Assembly (NCBI RefSeq): GCF_002093975.1 | Contig: NZ_KZ084326.1 | Location: forward strand, 124,001-188,000 | Reading direction: 5' to 3' | From: Thermoactinospora rubra | Lineage (GTDB): Bacteria; Actinomycetota; Actinomycetes; Streptosporangiales; Streptosporangiaceae | Length of the DNA stretch: 64,000 bases | In this document: positions 60,857 to 64,000 of the stretch, one piece after another | Numbering within the stretch: position 1 is the first letter of the stretch | Layout of the letters: each line of letters opens with the position of its first letter | Program-made: the position numbers and the translations under genes | The notes under the pieces: generated by a model | What the model was told of the DNA's origin: nothing | The model's input: the letters and a program-made list of their open reading frames with translations, nothing else | Database searches by the model: none

Positions 60857-63331
60857 GTGAGCAGGGCGTCCAAGGCGCACAGCCGCCTGGCTGTCCGCTA
60901 CTTCGACGACCGCGTCCTGCTCACCGACAGCTGCGCGTGGGCCTACTTCCGGCTGCCGACGGTGAGCTACGAGTTCGTCACGCCGGAGGAGCGGGAGGCG
61001 CTGGCGACCAACGTCACGATCGCGCTGGCGGCGATCAGGATGCCGGACGCGGAGGTGCACCTGCGGGTTGCGCACCGCGCCTATCCGGCGGCGGAGTGGG
61101 CGCTCGCGCTGGACAAGACCTCCGACGGCGGGCCCGGCTGGCGCGAGTACCTGGAGGAGATGTACGGCCACGTCTGGGCCAAGGACTTCTGGACCAAGGA
61201 GGTCTACCTGGGCGTACGGCTGGGCCCCCGGGGCCGCCAGCTCGGCCAGGGCGTGCTGTCGCAGCTGTTCGGCTTCTACCAGCGCAGCGAGAAGGCGCTG
61301 GGCCTGGAGGACGACCACGTCCCGGACAGCGAGATCGCCCGCTGGACCGAGCAGGCCGAACGGCTGGGCAGGGCGCTGGCCTCCAGTGCCCTGTACGCGC
61401 GGCACGCGACCTCCACTGAGGTTGCGTGGCTGTTCCAGCACGCGGCGGCCGGGTCGATCGGCGATCCGCCGCCGAGCGCGAGCCCGCGGCGGCGCTGGGG
61501 CAGGGGCGAGATCGAGACGCTGGTGGAGGGCCAGATCCACAACGGCAGGTCGCTGCTGCGCCTGGTGCAGCCGCAGGGCGAGTCCTATGTCGCCTACCTG
61601 TCCTTCGCCCGCTTCCCCGACTTCATGCCGTTCCCCGACGGCGAGCCGTGGCTGCACTTCGCCGACCAGCTGCCGTTCCCTGTGGAGATCTCCTCGCGGA
61701 TGCGGCTGATCCCGCCGGTCAAGGCGTCCAGGGACGTGGCGCGCAAGCTGGCGCACGCCCGCGACATGGACGCCCACATCCGGGAGGCCGGGGCGGAGGC
61801 GCCGATCGCGCTGGCCGAGCAGATCGACGCCGCGCGCATGCTGGAGCACGGCATCACCAAGGAGCGCCTGCCGTTCGTGTACGGCTGGCACCGTCTGATC
61901 GTGTCGGCCCCCACCGAGGCGTTGTGCGTGCAGCGGGTCGAGGCCGTCGTCGAGCACTACCGGGACATGCGCATCGACGTGGTGAACTCCACGGGCGACC
62001 AGTTCTCGCTGTTCCGCGAGTCGCTGCCGGGCGAGAAGGTGACGGTCAACGCCTACGCCCAGCGCCAGCCGCTGCGCACGATCGCGGGCGGCATGGCCAC
62101 CGCGACCGTGGAGCTGGGGGACAGGATCGACGAGGGCGGGCAGGGCTGGCTGGGGCCGTACATCGGGGAGACCATCGGCCGGGCGCGCAGCATCGTCCAC
62201 TTCGACCCGCTGGTGGCGGCCACCCGCAACCGGCCCACGGCCATCGCGGTCACCGGCGAGCCGGGTGGCGGCAAGACCACGCTCGCGCTGCTGATGATCT
62301 ACCAGATGGCGTTGCGGGGCGTCACGGTCGCCGTGATCGACCCCAAGGGCGACGCCGAATCACTGGTCCAGCTGCTGCAGAAGCGGGGGCGCAAGGCGCG
62401 GGTCATCCCGCTGGGCTCGGCCGCGCCCGGCCTGCTGGACCCGTTCTCCTTCGGCGACGACATCGCGGCGAAGAAGACCATGGCCACCGAGACGCTGCGG
62501 CTGCTGCTGCCCCGCATGTCGGAGGAGCGCGAGTCGGCGATGATCCAGGCGGTGGCGGCGGTGGCCAACGGCCCCGACCCGAGCCTGGGCAAGGTCGTGG
62601 ACTACCTGGAGCAGGCCGACGACGCCGCGTCCAAGAACCTGGGCGCGGTGCTGCGCTCGATGTCGGAGATGCACCTGGCCAGGCTGTGCTTCGACCCCTC
62701 GGGCGGCGAGCAGATCGACACCGAGGGCTGGACCACGGTCTTCACCCTGGCCGGGTTGACGCTGCCGGACGTGGCCACGGGCCGCGACGACTACTCCTAC
62801 GAGCAGCGGCTCAGCGTGGCCCTGCTGTACCTGGTCTCGCAGTTCGCGCGCCGCCTGATGAACGGCCTGGACCGCCGCGCGCCCAAGGCGATCTTCCTGG
62901 ACGAGGCGTGGGCGATCACCTCCACCCCGGAGGGGGCCAAGCTGGTGCCCGAGGTCAGCCGCATGGGCCGCTCACGCAACACGGCCCTGGTGCTGGTGTC
63001 GCAGAACGCCGGCGACCTGCTCAACGAGCAGGTGACCAACTGCCTGTCGTCGGTGTTCGCCTTCCGCTCCACCGAGCGGACCGAGGTCGACCACGTCATG
63101 TCGCTGCTCGGCGTGGACCCCTCGGAGGAGCACAAGGCGGTCCTGCGCTCGCTGGGCAACGGCGAATGCGTTTTCCGCGATCTGGATGGCAGAGCCGGGC
63201 GGATCGCGGTAGACCTGATCTCCGAAGAACTGCTCCGCTGGCTCGACACGAACCCTACGCACGACAAACCCAAGGACAACGGGCATGATCTTCAAGGGGG
63301 AGTGGGCAGAGCGCAGGAGGTGCGGTCATGA
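60857..63331 (+). CDS. VirB4-like conjugation ATPase
   Basis: 824 residues. N-terminal CagE/TrbE/VirB4-type domain (about 1-440), then a motor domain. Walker A GEPGGGKTTLALLMI is near residue 467, VAVIDPKGDAESLVQLL follows, and Walker B AIFLDEAWAI is near residue 680. The RMGRSRNTALVLVSQNAGDL stretch is typical of VirB4/TraC proteins. It drives pilus or channel assembly and substrate transfer. GTG start directly after the TcpE-fusion stop. ATGA overlap to the next gene. Confidence 0.92.
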   Translation: MSRASKAHSRLAVRYFDDRVLLTDSCAWAYFRLPTVSYEFVTPEEREALATNVTIALAAIRMPDAEVHLRVAHRAYPAAEWALALDKTSDGGPGWREYLEEMYGHVWAKDFWTKEVYLGVRLGPRGRQLGQGVLSQLFGFYQRSEKALGLEDDHVPDSEIARWTEQAERLGRALASSALYARHATSTEVAWLFQHAAAGSIGDPPPSASPRRRWGRGEIETLVEGQIHNGRSLLRLVQPQGESYVAYLSFARFPDFMPFPDGEPWLHFADQLPFPVEISSRMRLIPPVKASRDVARKLAHARDMDAHIREAGAEAPIALAEQIDAARMLEHGITKERLPFVYGWHRLIVSAPTEALCVQRVEAVVEHYRDMRIDVVNSTGDQFSLFRESLPGEKVTVNAYAQRQPLRTIAGGMATATVELGDRIDEGGQGWLGPYIGETIGRARSIVHFDPLVAATRNRPTAIAVTGEPGGGKTTLALLMIYQMALRGVTVAVIDPKGDAESLVQLLQKRGRKARVIPLGSAAPGLLDPFSFGDDIAAKKTMATETLRLLLPRMSEERESAMIQAVAAVANGPDPSLGKVVDYLEQADDAASKNLGAVLRSMSEMHLARLCFDPSGGEQIDTEGWTTVFTLAGLTLPDVATGRDDYSYEQRLSVALLYLVSQFARRLMNGLDRRAPKAIFLDEAWAITSTPEGAKLVPEVSRMGRSRNTALVLVSQNAGDLLNEQVTNCLSSVFAFRSTERTEVDHVMSLLGVDPSEEHKAVLRSLGNGECVFRDLDGRAGRIAVDLISEELLRWLDTNPTHDKPKDNGHDLQGGVGRAQEVRS

Positions 63332-64000
63332 GACGACGCAGGGGTGTGTCCCTGACCAGACGACGCCGGGTCGGGACCTTGGCGCTGCTCCTGCTTCTCG
63401 GCTTCCTCTTCTTGCCGGGGTCGGCGGCGGCCGACGGCCCGTGCGACCTGTCGCCCGACCTCACGCCCGAGGTGGTGGGCTCCAGCGTCGACGGGCTGCT
63501 CCAGCCGCCCGCGGCCGAGGGCGCCGCGCCCGCGGCGACCACGCACTACGCGCGGTTCGGCATGGCCGGGCAGTTCTGGCACACCCACGAGCTGGGCTGT
63601 TCCGACATCGCCGCCGTCTTCGGCAACTCGTGGGCCAACACGATCTTCCTGTGGGCCAAGTCCATCGACAAGCTGACGATCAGCACCTACCAGGCCGCCG
63701 CCAGCGAGGGGCCGCTCCAGTCGATCAAGGACGTGGTCGACGAGATCGTCACGAACCTGTCCAAGGCGCTGTACTGGCCCTACCTCACGCCGATCATCCT
63801 GCTCGGCGCGATCTGGCTGGCGTGGTACGGCCTGCTGCGCAAACGCGCCTCCATGAGCGTCGAGGGCGTGATCTGGATGGTGGTCGCCGTGACGGCGGCC
63901 ACCTGGTTCTTCGCCCGGCCGCAGGACTTCACGGGGCTCGGCAAGCTCGTCACGGACAAGACCGGCGAGGTGGTCAACTCGGCCTTCGCCGGGCTGCCCG
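63328..64000 (+). CDS. VirB6/TrbL-like membrane protein, 5' part
   Basis: 224 residues visible, open at the window edge. A signal peptide or first helix (about 15-35; VGTLALLLLLGFLFLPGSAAA) precedes an extracytoplasmic segment with two Cys (PCDLSP and LGCSDI) and then helices around residues 150-170 (YLTPIILLGAIWLAWYGLL) and 178-195 (GVIWMVVAVTAATWFFA). The pattern fits the polytopic TrbL/VirB6 channel protein. ATGA overlap with the VirB4 gene. No stop before base 64000. Confidence 0.8.
   Translation, partial: MRRRRGVSLTRRRRVGTLALLLLLGFLFLPGSAAADGPCDLSPDLTPEVVGSSVDGLLQPPAAEGAAPAATTHYARFGMAGQFWHTHELGCSDIAAVFGNSWANTIFLWAKSIDKLTISTYQAAASEGPLQSIKDVVDEIVTNLSKALYWPYLTPIILLGAIWLAWYGLLRKRASMSVEGVIWMVVAVTAATWFFARPQDFTGLGKLVTDKTGEVVNSAFAGLP

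Noticed and set aside
58211..62200. 1329-codon minus-strand open frame
   Set aside because: It is antisense to the TcpE-MinD and VirB4 genes, which have clear motifs. Low-complexity Arg/Leu/Gly/Val composition is typical of a high-GC shadow frame.

Overview
The window is about 64 kb of very GC-rich DNA. Divergent GTG/TTG starts, ATGA stop-start overlaps, DUF397/DUF5753/DUF6879 regulator sets, a DUF574 methyltransferase, actinobacterial Ser/Thr kinases and a TcpC/TcpE-type transfer operon all point to the chromosome of a filamentous actinomycete. A Streptosporangiaceae (Nonomuraea-like) or streptomycete relative is my inference. I see no tRNA, rRNA or CRISPR array.

Layout. 1-4 kb: the 3' end of GTP-dependent PEP carboxykinase, then a compact three-gene unit made of a TIGR04222 membrane protein with a Gly/Cys tail, a DUF692/MNIO oxidase and its small partner. 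4-12 kb: cis-prenyltransferase, PIN-PhoH protein, an AfsQ-like two-component system with lipoprotein, a membrane-anchored lytic transglycosylase with a Crp-like site, and a GT2 glycosyltransferase. 12-18 kb: a probable 3-hydroxybutyrate utilisation cluster (secreted hydrolase, second hydrolase, MHS transporter, PucR regulator, 3-hydroxybutyrate dehydrogenase). 18-21.5 kb: an accessory patch of small genes (DUF397, DUF6879, XRE-DUF5753) with a shared operator-like motif and one frameshifted gene. 21.7-29.3 kb: class II fumarase, two Ser/Thr kinases, Fe-superoxide dismutase under a Nur-like box, GNAT, DUF5999, class I fumarase. 29-37.8 kb: EamA and MFS transporters, a MocR regulator, a partial inositol-type cluster, a TetR regulator and a frameshifted DUF998 gene. 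37.9-51 kb: mostly core genes (glpX, DUF4245, xseB, ispH, lipid-droplet-type protein, xseA, rmuC, ychF) mixed with three TetR regulators, two of which sit beside clear tandem palindromic operators.

51-56 kb is accessory: DUF574 methyltransferase, two small genes with homologous 3' flanks, a HutC-type GntR regulator with a triple operator, and an IS200/IS605 element whose tnpA and tnpB fire divergently from overlapping leaderless promoters. 56 kb to the right edge is a T4SS-like conjugation operon: VirB8/TcpC-like, a small two-helix membrane protein, a TcpE-to-MinD/ParA fusion, a VirB4-like ATPase, and a truncated VirB6/TrbL-like membrane protein.

The two most promising undescribed systems are the MNIO unit, which probably modifies the Cys-rich tail of a membrane protein, and the transfer operon with its unusual TcpE-MinD fusion. 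Two genes (about 19.28 kb and 37.66 kb) are each broken by one missing G in a short G run; these may be real pseudogenes or assembly errors.
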